Assembly: GCA_903632075.3 (NCBI GenBank)
Contig: CAHIKZ030005577.1
Location: 372,001 to 436,000, forward strand
Source: Acanthosepion pharaonis
Lineage: Eukaryota > Mollusca > Cephalopoda > Sepiida > Sepiidae
Direction: 5' to 3'
DNA length: 64,000 bases
Shown: positions 22,354 to 32,419 of the stretch, one piece after another
Numbering within the stretch: position 1 is the stretch's first letter
How the letters are laid out: the number at the start of each line of letters is the position of its first letter
Program-made: the position numbers and the translations under genes
The notes under the pieces: generated by a model
The model's database searches: none
The model's input: only the letters and a program-made list of their open reading frames with translations
Told to the model about the DNA's origin: nothing

Positions 22354-23307
22354 ATGGAAACACGTACTGAAGAAAAACAATTTTCTTGTCACATGTGTGG
22401 ATCAGCATTTGCAGCCAGTTCTACTTTAAAAAATCATATGCGGATACACACTGGAGAGAAACCATTTTCTTGTTGTGTGTGTGGATCATCATTTTCACAG
22501 GCTTCTCATTTAAAAAAACACAAACGGATACACACTGGAGAGAAAATATATTCTTGTGACGTCTGTGGATTAGCATTTTCACAGAATTCACATTTAAAAG
22601 TACACATGCGAACACACACAGGAGAGAAGCCTTATTCTTGCACTGTTTGTGCCACAGCATTTTCACAAAAATCCACTTTAAAAAGCCACATGAATATACA
22701 TACAGGAAAGAAACCATTTTCTTGCCAAGTGTGTGGATCAGGATTTTCACATAGTTATTATTTAAAAAATCACATGAGGATACACACTGGAGAGAAACCA
22801 TATTCTTGTGATGTCTGTGGAACAGCATTTTCACAGAATTCACATTTAAAAGCTCACATGCAAACACATACAGGAGAGAAGCCTTATCCTTGCACAATGT
22901 GTGCCTCATTTTTTTCACGAAATTCCAATTTAAAAGCCCATATGCAAATACATACAGGTGATAGACCATTTCCTTGTCAAATATGTGGATCAGCATTTTC
23001 ACAAAATTCTCATTTAAAAAAACACATGCGAATACACACTGGAGAGAAACCCTTTTCTTGCCAAGTATGTGGATCAGCATTTGCAGAATGTTCTAGCATG
23101 AAAAAACACATGCGAATACATACAGGAGAGAAACCATTTTGTTGTGAGGTGTGTGGATCAGCATTTTCACATAATTCAAATTTAAAAAAACACATGAGAA
23201 TACACACAGGAGAGAAACCATATTCTTGCCATGTATGTGGATCAGCATTTTCACAGAAAACCAATTTAAAAAGACACATGTTGATACACACAGGAAAAAA
23301 TACTTGA
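22354..23307 (+). CDS. C2H2 zinc-finger protein A, 11 fingers
   Basis: Eleven consecutive 28-residue C2H2 fingers (C-X2-C-X12-H-X3-H), nearly all joined by TGEKP-type linkers, preceded by a nine-residue leader METRTEEKQ. I chose the ATG at 22354 because the same Met in the same context (aacatgg, good Kozak) opens arrays B and C; an in-frame ATG at 22321 would add 11 residues. Helix residues at -1,2,3,6 for fingers 1-11 are ASTN, QSHK, QSHV, QSTS, HYYN, QSHA, RSNA, QSHK, ESSK, HSNK, QTNR. All zinc ligands are intact. There is no KRAB, SCAN or BTB domain. Such proteins act in the nucleus as sequence-specific DNA binders; the target is unknown. The array ends in HTGKNT and a TGA, after which finger remnants continue, so it is C-terminally truncated relative to its ancestor. 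Confidence 0.9.
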   Translation: METRTEEKQFSCHMCGSAFAASSTLKNHMRIHTGEKPFSCCVCGSSFSQASHLKKHKRIHTGEKIYSCDVCGLAFSQNSHLKVHMRTHTGEKPYSCTVCATAFSQKSTLKSHMNIHTGKKPFSCQVCGSGFSHSYYLKNHMRIHTGEKPYSCDVCGTAFSQNSHLKAHMQTHTGEKPYPCTMCASFFSRNSNLKAHMQIHTGDRPFPCQICGSAFSQNSHLKKHMRIHTGEKPFSCQVCGSAFAECSSMKKHMRIHTGEKPFCCEVCGSAFSHNSNLKKHMRIHTGEKPYSCHVCGSAFSQKTNLKRHMLIHTGKNT

Positions 23308-23480
23308 GAAGATTGTGGATCAGCATTTTCACAGAGGGCACATTTTTTAAAAAATTAAGTGACTCTCCACAAAAGTGAATTCATTTTCTTGTGAATTATG
23401 TGGATTGGCATTTTTCAAAAGGCTCTCATATAAAAAAAAAAATCACTGAGATACATCCTGGGAAGAAAGCATATAAAGCA
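23308..23480 (+). pseudogene. Fossil fingers downstream of array A
   Basis: Directly after the stop the frame reads EDCGSAFSQRAHF, then breaks; a second remnant (tgtgaattatgtggattggc at 23390) has frameshifts and a stop. They show that the array once had at least two more fingers. Confidence 0.75.
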
Positions 23481-24039
23481 GTGTTTAATAATAGTAATTC
23501 CTCATTTAAAAAATTTAGACAAAATACGTGAAATTTCTTGTATTCCATTTCATCTAATGGTAATATTTCAATGATAACTGGCCAATTCATGAATACTTTA
23601 ATTTTAAATAATATTTTATCTTTGTTGTTGATATCACAACATTTCAGCCCTTGTGCCATCTGGCTTTCTTCAGGTATATATTGATCTGGTTAACCTACAG
23701 GAAATTCTGATCTGAACCCTTTATTATTTTCTAATGAATTGTTGACCTATATTGCATATGAGCCATTATTTTACACAATTAGGTTACAATAAAATTTGTA
23801 TTTTATATGAATACTACTTTATGAAAATCAAGATGTAGTAGAGGGGTGGCCTCCATATCATAGATATGAGAAGGGCACATGACCTTTGCACCAGCCCTGT
23901 ATGTTATGACCATAAGGTCAAAGTTGAGTGTTTTAGAAGGTATTGTAGAGTGCAAGAGAATAACACAATGTTGTCTGAGCCATTACATGGGATATATAGT
24001 CCAGCTGGTAGGCATCTCTAGATATATACATGTCAGAAT
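23481..24039. other. No gene seen
   Basis: Probable 3' flank of gene A. A short motif cttcaggtatatattgatc at 23668 recurs at 57556 and, more distantly, at 52485, and belongs to a dispersed repeat. The reverse frame 23426-23659 overlaps finger fossils and is not supported. Confidence 0.35.
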
Positions 24040-24905
24040 TCACATAAAACTTATGTAAGGGGTTTATGGTATGTGAAATTACTGAAGTTTTGGTCCCTGA
24101 GCAAATGTTGAAAATAAATTGTGAGTAGCCCCCCCACTGGCAAAAGCGCTATATTTTTGTTGCGCATTATTCAGTTTTATGGAGAAAAAGGAAATCCGTT
24201 TGAGTGCACTGTTTTGCTCTTGCCCTAAAACTGGTCCTACAAATTTTGAAGAAGCATCAGTCGTCAACATTAGTATTGAGTTCTTGTCTTTACTAATATG
24301 TAAAAGTTTTGTGAAGTCTGTTAACACTTTCTTTGCATCATGAAGAGCAGGTGGTGTCTTCAAGGGTTATCTTTGTCCAAATTTGGGCACAACCTGGAGT
24401 AAATATTCAATAGTAGTTAATTAGAATGATAAATCTATCAGAGTTGTCACAAATGATGTTGTTTGAATTGTTGCATCGTTGTAAATTTTTCTGGAACAGG
24501 TGTAATACAATGTTCATCAAGAAGGTACTCCAAGAAAGTTTTGCAACTGCAAAGTCGCATTTTTTATTAATTTTCAGACCATAATAATACCTAGTTGTAG
24601 CATATGCTCAAACTTTACCTTTGCTATTTTATATTTCTCCTGGAGCAATCTGTGCAGTGTGACATGGGTCAGAGATCCAGTTGTGTTTTATGTATGGCAG
24701 AGTGACAAATGTCAGCCATGTGTTTGAAAAGAGTGGTAATAGTAGGATATTTCAGTATCAACTCCTGTAAGGCAGTAGCAGTATCTGTTAGTGTAGCAGA
24801 ACTAATTCCTGTTGAGGCATGCAGAGAAGTGATTCCTTTTGTTGTCAACTTTATATCATTGTCAAAGACAAAGGGTGTGTCCATCTCCACTGAAAGGTGG
24901 AAATG
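24040..24905 (-). pseudogene. Ty3/Gypsy pol fossil: pre-RT, RT remnants and RNase H
   Basis: On the minus strand, 24890-24669 codes for a protease-to-RT linker (LILKYPTITTLFKH), then LGII of RT, then most of RT is missing. The frame picks up at the FLxxLLDEH thumb-like region and at RNase H (24363-24079: LMLTTDASSKFVGPVLGQ, ISFFSIKLNNAQQKYSAF). The last part reads like the DHKPLT region in a shifted frame. It resembles the element at 13311 in order and wording, so it is probably the same clade, but is far older. Continues upstream at 25577-26125 beyond an inserted segment. Confidence 0.75.
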
Positions 24906-24949
24906 AGATAAAAAAAAAAAAAAGGATAGGGCTTGTGTAAAGATTCAGG

Positions 24950-25577
24950 GAAATATGACAGACACCAGAAGGAAATGTAATTATACAATGGTTGAAATAG
25001 TTTAGGTATAATGAAAAAGAGGATGATACCAGTTTCAATAAGCTGTTTTAATTGTTGATTTTTAGGTTTTTATAAACTAAATAAAATGTTTATATTCATT
25101 AGATTGCTTGACTAATTTTGTTTTTTACAGCTTATCAATCCTTTGTGGTTTATTTAAAGCTGAAACATATTTTGAATTGTGAGAAGAACAATTCTTTCTG
25201 CATTATTGTTTTTTTTTTTTTTTGCAAGTAAATATTGTATAAACAATTTTTTGAGGATAACAATGATTTTTCCAGATACAAGTCCTACTATTTAACCCAT
25301 AGCTGAGGGTAGAGATGGATTCATACTTTTCCCAAGGGTATTTGTGTGTAAGTGAATATAACAAACCTGATTGGAATTTGAACATAGCTCTCCAATTCTC
25401 ATCCCAAGCCACTATCCATTACATCAGTTACACATTCACAAATTCATTAGAGCAACATTAATTTATAAAAAGATAAATTTCTTGTGAAAACTATATTTAG
25501 ATATTTTTTACACAATCCAAGACTTAAAATAATTCTATTTTCTAAAAATAATAGCATGACTTCATGAATGTTAGCTT
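24950..25577. repeat. Duplicated segment, copy with the empty site
   Basis: Matches 19535-19616 joined to 20414-20945. It sits inside the gypsy fossil and is flanked by two copies of about 65 bp of that fossil (24888-24949 and 25577-25655). Confidence 0.85.
25268..25431 (-). mobile_element. tRNA-derived SINE, part of the duplicated segment
   Basis: Almost identical to 20640-20800, including the tail and poly-T tract. Its presence in both copies shows the SINE predates the segment duplication. Confidence 0.75.
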
Positions 25578-26125
25578 CCACAGAAAGGTGGAAATAAGAT
25601 TTAAAAAAAAAAAAAAGGATAGGATTTTTTACTTGAGCTTGTGTAAAGATCCAGGTAAAAGAATGACACAAATCTAAATTTAATGTTTGGATTTTAGATC
25701 TGTTGGTGGCCTGGAGAAAATATACTGATGGGGTAATCTCTGTTTGAGGTTTGAAAGAATAATTCTATATTTGTGTGCTGATGTTTACTAAGAATAGATA
25801 TTCATTATTGTTATTCCAGTAGTAGAACAGATGACTTTTGTAGCACCTCTTGCTAATGTTGTCTTTAATTGCTAACAGGGCAATTTCCCTGTTTCCATTC
25901 TAGTGCTGGGATTTCTAAGCATTTTTGAGCCTCAGTCCTGAATTTATAGTGATACCAACAAGTAATATGAGGTATACAAGATACTGCTCTGCAATATGGG
26001 CCATGTCACGAAATTCCATCAGTTTTATATTAGGGCAAGATGGACTGGAAATGTCTCTTTGACAAGCTTGTGGACTTTAACTGATTTTGCTAACTTTATG
26101 AAACTGATACAAGTCTTTTGAAAGG
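25577..26125 (-). pseudogene. Ty3/Gypsy gag-protease fossil
   Basis: Minus strand, upstream half of the fossil at 24040-24905. A CHCC-type knuckle is recognisable as CWYHYKFRTEAQKC (about 25960-25920) with the final Cys lost. A decayed LVDT-like site (FLVNIST) follows, then FTQAQVKNPI, where the protease ILGADFL loop would be expected but a poly-T tract (poly-Phe) stands. Same clade signature as 13311-19375. Confidence 0.65.
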
Positions 26126-26269
26126 TGGAACATGAATTCTTCTAGTTTTCTCTAGAAGCCATGCCTGTTGTTAGATATCCTTTCTCTTTTACATCACAAT
26201 GGAAAACAACATAAGTAAACTGATTTCTTTAAGAATGAATTAAAAAATATCAAAATACTTTTGTCACTG

Positions 26270-26595
26270 TCATACGTATACTACTATTTCAGCTTTGTAA
26301 TTTCATTTATTCACTTGTTTTAATACTAGTATACCACCAGGTCAATTAAGCACAGGATTGTAACCTACTCAACTCGTATGTAAAATCAGCAGAGTCAAAT
26401 TGGTCATGTGTGCAGGAGCTCCATCTTGAGTGAAGACATAGTGAATTTCAAATATGGCTGACAACCTGGGTAACACATCTCTCTCCAAAATTTGTTCGTA
26501 AGCTTTTTTTATTTACTTTGACTCCAACTTCAATTAACATCAAGGATGAATTTGAACCATCAGAAACAATAGCAGTACAAACCATTATACTAGTT
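26270..26595 (-). pseudogene. Tc1/mariner-type transposase fossil, copy 1
   Basis: The minus strand reads YVFTQDGAPAHMTNLT, the second catalytic Asp region of IS630/Tc1/mariner transposases, preceded by a VSDGSNSSLMLIEVGVKVN-like strand. Stops and frame changes follow. A 206-bp part (26296-26501) is repeated base for base at 33315-33520. Confidence 0.75.
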
Positions 26596-26599
26596 TGAA

Positions 26600-26974
26600 T
26601 GATATAAAAATTTATATAATAAAAAGAAATATAAAATTATATAAAAATAATTAAAGGACATTTTAAAAAAAATACAATGGACTAGGTTTGTTTATTACAC
26701 TTCCTTTTTAGGAGACTGTTTTAAAACATTAACAGAAGTAAATTACTAACATGTATTTTAATAGAGAACTGTTAAAATAAAGCTAAATGGTTAGTAAAAA
26801 ATAGCTTAAATAAAAGTTGATGTATAAAACTTTGTATATGTGATTGATGTTGTGTATCAGTTGATCCAACATCCAATCTATTCAACTGTTCCCCCAAGGC
26901 CTTCTCTCCTACTAATCTTATAATAGGCAGAAGAGTCCAACACAGACTCTTTAGAGGGAGGACACCACAACACT
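26600..26974. other. No gene seen
   Basis: AT-rich sequence without motif or clear repeat. Confidence 0.4.
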
Positions 26975-27205
26975 TTCTATGTTTGTTTATGAAATTTTGT
27001 CACAAAATTATAGGCATTAACCCTGATTTTTAACATTTTCTGAAAATAGAATGTTTATCTCACTCCCAGTTTGTAAAATTGAACTATTATCTAAACAAAC
27101 AAGAAACCCAACAACACCTGTGAATCGTCAAGTTTCAACAGTTGAATGAATCAAAGTAAGCAAAAAAATTGTTGATAATAAATATAATTCTTTTCATGAG
27201 CCTTT
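26975..27205 (+). repeat. Dispersed repeat, paired with 28790-28995
   Basis: Shares the order ggcattaaccctgat, tctcactcccagtttgtaaa, aaacaaacaagaaacccaac and gttgaatgaatcaaagtaa with 28790-28995. The two copies flank the SINE/LTR composite. Confidence 0.65.
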
Positions 27206-27424
27206 TGCAGTAGGTCCATGTTGAATTCGTGTTGGCAGTTACTGCTCCAAGTTAAACTAAAACACACAAGTGTTTGAATTTTGATATGTCTGTCAGCAAT
27301 TGAATTAAAAACAACAGTCTTTTAGTGGTGGTGATAACAATGATGGTAGAATGAACAGAGTGAAAAAGTAAGCATGATTGAGAAAGAAAGGGTTAAATAG
27401 TGGCAGTAGAGATGAAGAAAGCAT

Positions 27425-28262
27425 TGCTTAACTACCAGTTAGATAAGTGCCATACTTGATACATGTTTGGGTGATCATGTCTCTTTCAAGTCATGACTGA
27501 CTGAGCAGAGAAGATTTTCCTATAGTAGGTTACCATTTCTGTTATAAAATAAAATAAGACATATCCTGGCTGATTTACAAGCAAATAAACTAACATACTC
27601 AAGAGCGAGAGCCGAATGTGAACGGGACAAGGCCCCGACACAAAATGACCATTATCGTCATTTATGAATGTTCCCGACACACGAGTTCCGGTTGAAAAAT
27701 AAAATAATATTTAAAGTGTTTCTATTTTTCGACCAATAAAAATGCTTCCCACCTAATTATACTAATAAAAAAAAACGCCATAAAAGGGGTCACATGGAAG
27801 TACAACGGGAAGTCAACAGGAGGCCAGGGAAGAGACCTGTCACGGTCAGGGTGAGCGGTCAGCAGGGGGAGCACCAGCACCAACGCCAACCAGTGTGAAC
27901 TACTATGAGAGATCAACCCAGATCCGAAGCCAGCTTATGAACTATACCACAAGGTAGCTGTCCCAAACCCGCACGTTCCTGTTGAAATAAATCACGTAAA
28001 TCTATTTCTGCTGTTGTCGTATTTCTTTCTTGCAACCATACGCTTGTCTATAACATTTCTTTCTGAGGTAGACTGGTTGCCAACCAAGGCTAGAGAACCC
28101 AGTCTGTCCTGCTATTCAATCCATAGGTGGAGGGAGAAGAGGTGGCTTCATACCTTTCCCAAGGGTATTTGTGTGTAAGTGAATGTAATAAACTGGAATT
28201 CAAACTTGGCTCTCTGATTTCTCATTATTAGATGATATCCATTTCACCACAGCACACATCCA
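27425..28262 (-). mobile_element. tRNA-derived SINE split by a solo LTR
   Basis: The SINE tail lies at 27425-27539 and the body plus head at 28056-28262, both on the minus strand. Removing the LTR and one tttc restores ccatttctttctg, exactly the reading at 4473-4485 in an uninterrupted copy. Confidence 0.85.
27540..28055. mobile_element. Solo LTR inserted in a SINE
   Basis: 516 bp with perfect 7-bp inverted ends TGTTATA/TATAACA and 4-bp target duplication tttc (27536-27539 and 28056-28059), typical of Ty3/Gypsy integration. If read on the plus strand there is a cataaaagg TATA-like box near 27779 and aataaa at 27986. No internal region exists, so it arose by LTR-LTR recombination or is a non-autonomous unit. 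The frames at 27486-27916 are shadows. Confidence 0.88.
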
Positions 28263-28789
28263 ACTAAGCCAAAAAATGCTAAGTATTAGTAGTAGTAATA
28301 GCTATCATCGTTTTTTGTTTTTTGTGCACGTATTTAATCTCTTGAGAAAATTTGCTTTTTCGGTGTTCCATCCTGCAAGAAAGATACTTTGGCATGTAGA
28401 TATGTTCTGGCATTTGAAAATTGTATTGGGTTTGTGTTTTTGCAGTTTGTCACAATATTTGCGGTATTAACTTTGGTTTAAGTCAGGAAATTGTGGAGAG
28501 CCATGAACACCCACATCCTGAGGGGATGCAGCACATGGATTAAAGTTTTGTCACAATCCCATAGTATCAAATTTCAGAACCAATTTGCAACTATTTATGA
28601 AGTCCTGCCTACTAAGTAGAAGAGCATTGGTACTCACAAGGGAGACGTCAGCTGCTTCTGGGAGCTGGACTAAGAAAAAAGATGAGATGACAACCTAAAT
28701 AAAGTAACAGAAGAAAAGATTAAATAAATGCAGAAAGCAGAAAATTCTATAGATTGAGATAGATATACAATTATCCTTCTATAGTTGCT
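28263..28789. other. No gene seen
   Basis: The 64-codon frame at 28276-28470 is hydrophobic and unsupported. The stretch 28480-28680 is slightly GC-richer but not recognised. Confidence 0.35.
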
Positions 28790-28995
28790 TATGAAGGTTC
28801 ATCGCACTATTTGAGGTATTAAGCCTGATCTGAAGCATTTTCTTAAAGTACCAGATTTATCTCATCTCAGTTTGTAAAACTGAATTATTTTATAAACAAA
28901 CCAAAAACCCAACATTCCCTGTGAATTGTCAACTTCTTTTGATAGTTGAATGAGTCAAAGTAAACATTTTGTTGACAATAATTGCTTTTATGAAC
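28790..28995 (+). repeat. Dispersed repeat, second copy
   Basis: Counterpart of 26975-27205 with the same motif order, more diverged at its start. Confidence 0.65.
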
Positions 28996-29449
28996 CGAAC
29001 ATAATTGTAATTATGTCACAACTTGTTATCTTGCCCGATTGTCTGATGCACAAAAGAAAATTTTGTATAAGCTTGTTTTGTAAATGTATTCGTTGCAGTT
29101 ATTTTTTTTTTTTTTTTTGTCATTTAATAAATGTAAATTTCTTTCAAATTTCACATCGGTGTAAGAGTCTTGTGTTTTTCATTTGCATCATTCATAATAC
29201 TCAGAATAAGAGATCTGACATCTATCTCTTCTCCTCCTCTTCCCTTCCCCCCAAAATATTTTAACAATTCAGGATGAAAAAAATAATTTTAGACTGCTCA
29301 ATATGTTGGAAAGGAAGAAAACTTCAGCCTACAAGAACTCCTAAATGCCTATAGCAGAGAGTTGGGATTTATCTCTGTCAATAGAATAATCATCCAAATT
29401 TGTTCATAATTGATTATTCTTCTTTGTAGAAGGCCAGTTGTAGCAAACT

Positions 29450-29756
29450 ATGTCACCTGCAGATTTTGAACACAGATCGATATTTGCCCATTATGGAATT
29501 CCAGAGATGGTAGTCTCAGATAAAGGACCTCAGTTCAACTCTTGGGATTTTCTAGAATTTGCAATAATGTCTGTTCAATCACACAAGATCCCATGCCAAC
29601 TTTTAAATACACAAGGAAATGAGGAAGTCAAAAGAAGTGTCAAAATTATCAAAACATTGAACAAGGCAGATGTTGCATAGATAGCTTGTTTGAATTATAG
29701 TTCAACAAAGAAAGCTTCCTGCAATAGAGCTGTTTTTTTTGGTCCAAGTGAGAGAA
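29450..29756 (+). pseudogene. Ty3/Gypsy integrase core fossil
   Basis: Reads IFAHYGIPEMVVSDKGPQFNSWDF, the second Asp region of retroviral-type integrases, then QGNEEVKRSVKIIK at the place of the SNGxxER(x)VK segment, with Glu still present. A stop follows, but ACLNYSSTKKA and VFFGPSE continue in frame as expected for the family. The C-terminal tail seems to resume at about 30490 (LMTRV.TLPKKLLPEG), so a roughly 730-bp block has been inserted between. Confidence 0.75.
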
Positions 29757-29789
29757 TGAGAAAAAAAAAATTATTAAGGAGTGAGAACA

Positions 29790-30026
29790 ATAACAGAATA
29801 GAAATTAAGAAAACAGAAGATAACAATTGACATTGCATTTACATTTTTGAAAATCAAAATTGACTGGAAAGCAAGAAGCCGGAAGAGAGTTCCACAAGCA
29901 AGAAGTGTGAGAGAAGAAACTGTTAGCATAGAACTTACAGTTACATCTAGCCATTTCAACTGCAAAATGGTGAGAGCTCGCTCCAAATATAGTATTACAC
30001 TTAAATTCATAATGTCTCAGTACCAA
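29790..30026 (-). pseudogene. 3' end of a LINE reverse-transcriptase ORF
   Basis: The minus strand reads SFFSHTSCLWNSLPASCFP, the C-terminal signature common at the end of non-LTR retrotransposon RT proteins (a basic-aromatic stretch, then LWNSLP). Only the tail is present, as expected of a 5'-truncated copy. Two more decayed copies are at 48595 and 49440. Confidence 0.65.
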
Positions 30027-30225
30027 AAAGGAAAGCTCATCAGAATAATTACCATGAAAATATTTACTGAAAAGACACAGGTAAGCTATGTTACACTGTT
30101 GGGAAAGTAACTAAAGCCAAGATGCCAGGTTGGGACTGATAACATTGCAGCTTCTTTTTATTTTATCAAGAATTCCTAAATATGTAGCAGAAGCACCAGA
30201 CCAGATGTTTGACTTTTATAAATGT

Positions 30226-30228
<3 letters not shown>

Positions 30229-30259
<31 letters not shown>
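30229..30259. repeat. (AG)n microsatellite
   Basis: Uninterrupted ag dinucleotide run. Confidence 0.95.
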
Positions 30260-30261
<2 letters not shown>

Positions 30262-30479
30262 CTGGCAAGAAAAACTGTCTAGCATGATACAGTGAATCAA
30301 CTTTCCTAACAACTTCCTAACTTTCCTCTTTTCAATTCATGTCAGTGGAAACATGTTAGTTCAAGAAGGTGCAATGAGTCAATCTCCTGGAGGTTAGCAT
30401 CAACCATGCTGATGGGATCAAAAATGGTTCTTTCAGACAATTAAAATAGAGCAGTTTCATTTTGAAGGTGTTAAAATAA

Positions 30480-30800
30480 AAGAAGTCGTTGGAAAAAGGC
30501 TAATGACCAGAGTATGAACTCTTCCAAAAAAGCTTTTGCCTGAAGGAAGCAATGTGCAAAAGTTTCAAGATTTTGATGGAAAACAGAAACAAAAGCAAGA
30601 AATTTCAGCAGCAATAATTAGCAAGACATTTACTCCAACTTTTTTATATAAAAATTCCTGCAGATACAGAAGCAGTTGTAGTGAGCCAGTCATCATCATC
30701 ACCAGTACCCCAGTTCACTGTCCTAGACAACACATACCAAAACAGAGATGTAGAGGAGAAGAAACAGTAAATGGAAGTTGAGTTTAAACCCTCCAAGGCA
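30480..30800 (+). pseudogene. Probable C-terminal tail of the integrase fossil
   Basis: Positions 30490-30540 read MTRV-stop-TLPKKLLPEG, the kind of sequence that follows the integrase core in Ty3/Gypsy elements; the 81-codon frame 30536-30781 continues it with a basic, Gln/Lys-rich segment. The link to 29450-29756 is an inference from order and strand. Confidence 0.4.
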
Positions 30801-31029
30801 GTATCTCCTGTTTGGTTGTTTTATGGCATATCAACCTCAGCAGGCCATTTAACGCCAACAAAATTCTGAAATAGATTCATAACAATAGTTTGGTAAAAAA
30901 AGGTGTGTATGTATATTTGAACCATTTTTCAATTACTCATATTTTTGAGTATAATCCAACTTTTTTTTTTTTAGGAAATTTACAATCTTGGATGGTTTTA
31001 TTTCCATGAAAAGTTTTTTTTAAAATTAC

Positions 31030-31500
31030 TCACTTGATTTGGTTTGTTTTGTTTTACAGCATATCAACCTCAATGTGTTATTTAATGCTGAAAACTTTTT
31101 ATTGCTGGTTATATTTTGTTTTGTTAAAAATCTATTTCTGGTAATAATTTTTTCAAAAAAGTATTGCTGGTAATATTTTTTCTTCAAAAACATGTTGGTA
31201 ATATTTTTTTCACCTTCAAAAATTTATTGCTGGTAATATTTTTTTTTACAAAGTATTTCTGGTATTAAAACCTATTTTTACACTTACATAGTGTTTTTAC
31301 CCCAGTTTTGGGGTTAACTATTTGCCCATAGCTGGGACCCTAAAGGTGCTACAACCCTGGGTCAGAGTGGACCTGGGAACATCAGCAATTAAGAGGTGGT
31401 TCCACACTCCTCAAAACCGCCTGATCAGAGGCCTTGCTGTTGGATATGGTTTATGGTCATACCCAGGATCGGCAGTATCTTCTGTGCCAGAACAATAACA
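31030..31500 (-). repeat. Composite SINE-like repeat with expanded internal tail
   Basis: On the plus strand: gcatatcaacctcaatgtg, then about five degenerate units of attgctggtaatatttttt (31095-31280), then gttaactatttgcccatag and a block gtcagagtggacctgggaac ... cctgatcagaggccttgct. The same order recurs at 32420-32780, and the last block is reversed at 63895-63970. Since the cccatagctggg part resembles the SINE body in reverse, orientation is taken as minus. Confidence 0.55.
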
Positions 31501-31614
31501 TTAACAACTGGAAAACAACACATGAACTGAATGCCATAGATTTTCAAGCCAATCAGGAAGAGAACCAACAACATTGCTGAAACACTCAGTCAACATCAAC
31601 TTCTGTTATTAGAG

Positions 31615-31732
31615 GCTTACGGCTATATCACATTGAAACACAGGTTCTCATACAATCACTGAATCTAAGCAACGTCAAACTGGGTCAGTACCTAGATGGG
31701 TGACCACTTGAGAATACCAGGTGCTGTAAGCT
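31615..31732 (+). mobile_element. 5S rRNA-derived promoter unit followed by tRNA-like head
   Basis: 118 bases that follow 5S rRNA from end to end: gcttacggctatatcac at the start, ctaagcaacgtc, gtcagtacctagatgggtgacc in the internal control region, and aataccaggtgctgtaagc at the end. There are too many changes in helices II-III for a working 5S gene. Right after it comes gagtggtgcaatgtataac, which looks like box A of the window's SINE family. The same order is seen at 51408 in reverse. It is best read as a 5S-derived (or 5S/tRNA composite) SINE. Confidence 0.75.
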
Positions 31733-31829
31733 CAGATGTGTGAGTGGTGCAATGTATAACAGCTTGCAATTGGAAGATAAGTGGGTGGAGTAATGCTTAC
31801 ATGTGATAGAACTGATTTCTTGAGTTATT

Positions 31830-32060
31830 ACTGCTGAGTAGAAGGTATTATGGTAAAGCTCAGTAACATATGTTTGAATGGCTAAAATAACTTACAAAAT
31901 TCCTTGTAGGTAACAAGATACAGCACATTTTTTTATTCGGTGATTTTAACTTTTTCTTTTATCTAATCTTCAGTTACTTTTGTACTAGAGTCAAATATTG
32001 AAACCATTTTCTTTATAAAGTGATGAATTATTTTTACTAACTACATTATTTAATTCAGAA
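31830..32060 (+). repeat. Dispersed repeat, paired with 48095-48350
   Basis: Shared blocks are gttattactgctgagtagaa-like text, gaatggctaaaataactta, ctagagtcaaatattgaaa and agtgatgaattatttttac. It lies directly downstream of the 5S/tRNA unit and may be part of the same element. Confidence 0.55.
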
Positions 32061-32419
32061 AGTTTACTTTTTATATCATCTTTATTCTCATTTTTACTCA
32101 AGTTGAGAATTCCTGTATTTTAGATCATGACAAGTTATACTGAATGACACATGAGAGAAGGAAAAAAGATTTGCAAATGAATGAAACACTCAAAAGGTTA
32201 TTTTTTGCTCCTTAAAATATTCATGAATTGAACAGTGATGATCAAACATTACTGTTGGATGAAATGGTATACAATGATGCAAACTTACAATCTAACTTTT
32301 AAAAAATTTGAATTTATTATTATTAAACATTGATTTATTTAAAGTCATTATTGCAGGTCTCCAGCAATTTCCCTGAGACAGTAAACTGTTTCCTATCTGA
32401 ATATGAGTATGTTTGTTTA
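32061..32419. other. No gene seen
   Basis: AT-rich; weak similarity of 32330-32380 to 51620-51660 (cattattgcaggtctccagc). No credible frame. Confidence 0.3.

Noticed and set aside
22421..23341. Long open frames on the strand opposite zinc-finger array A (and likewise opposite B and C, up to 277 codons).
   Set aside because: The 84-bp finger repeat leaves a periodic open frame on the reverse strand; the translations are low-complexity repeats such as CVFACVFLN with no recognised domain.
29774..30010. A hydrophobic 78-codon reverse frame that looks like a membrane protein.
   Set aside because: It is an alternative frame of the LINE tail; the frame reading SFFSHTSCLWNSLP is the family-consistent one.
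31615..31732. A functional 5S rRNA gene.
   Set aside because: Many changes in helices II and III, a tRNA-like sequence fused downstream, and a second similarly altered copy at 51408.
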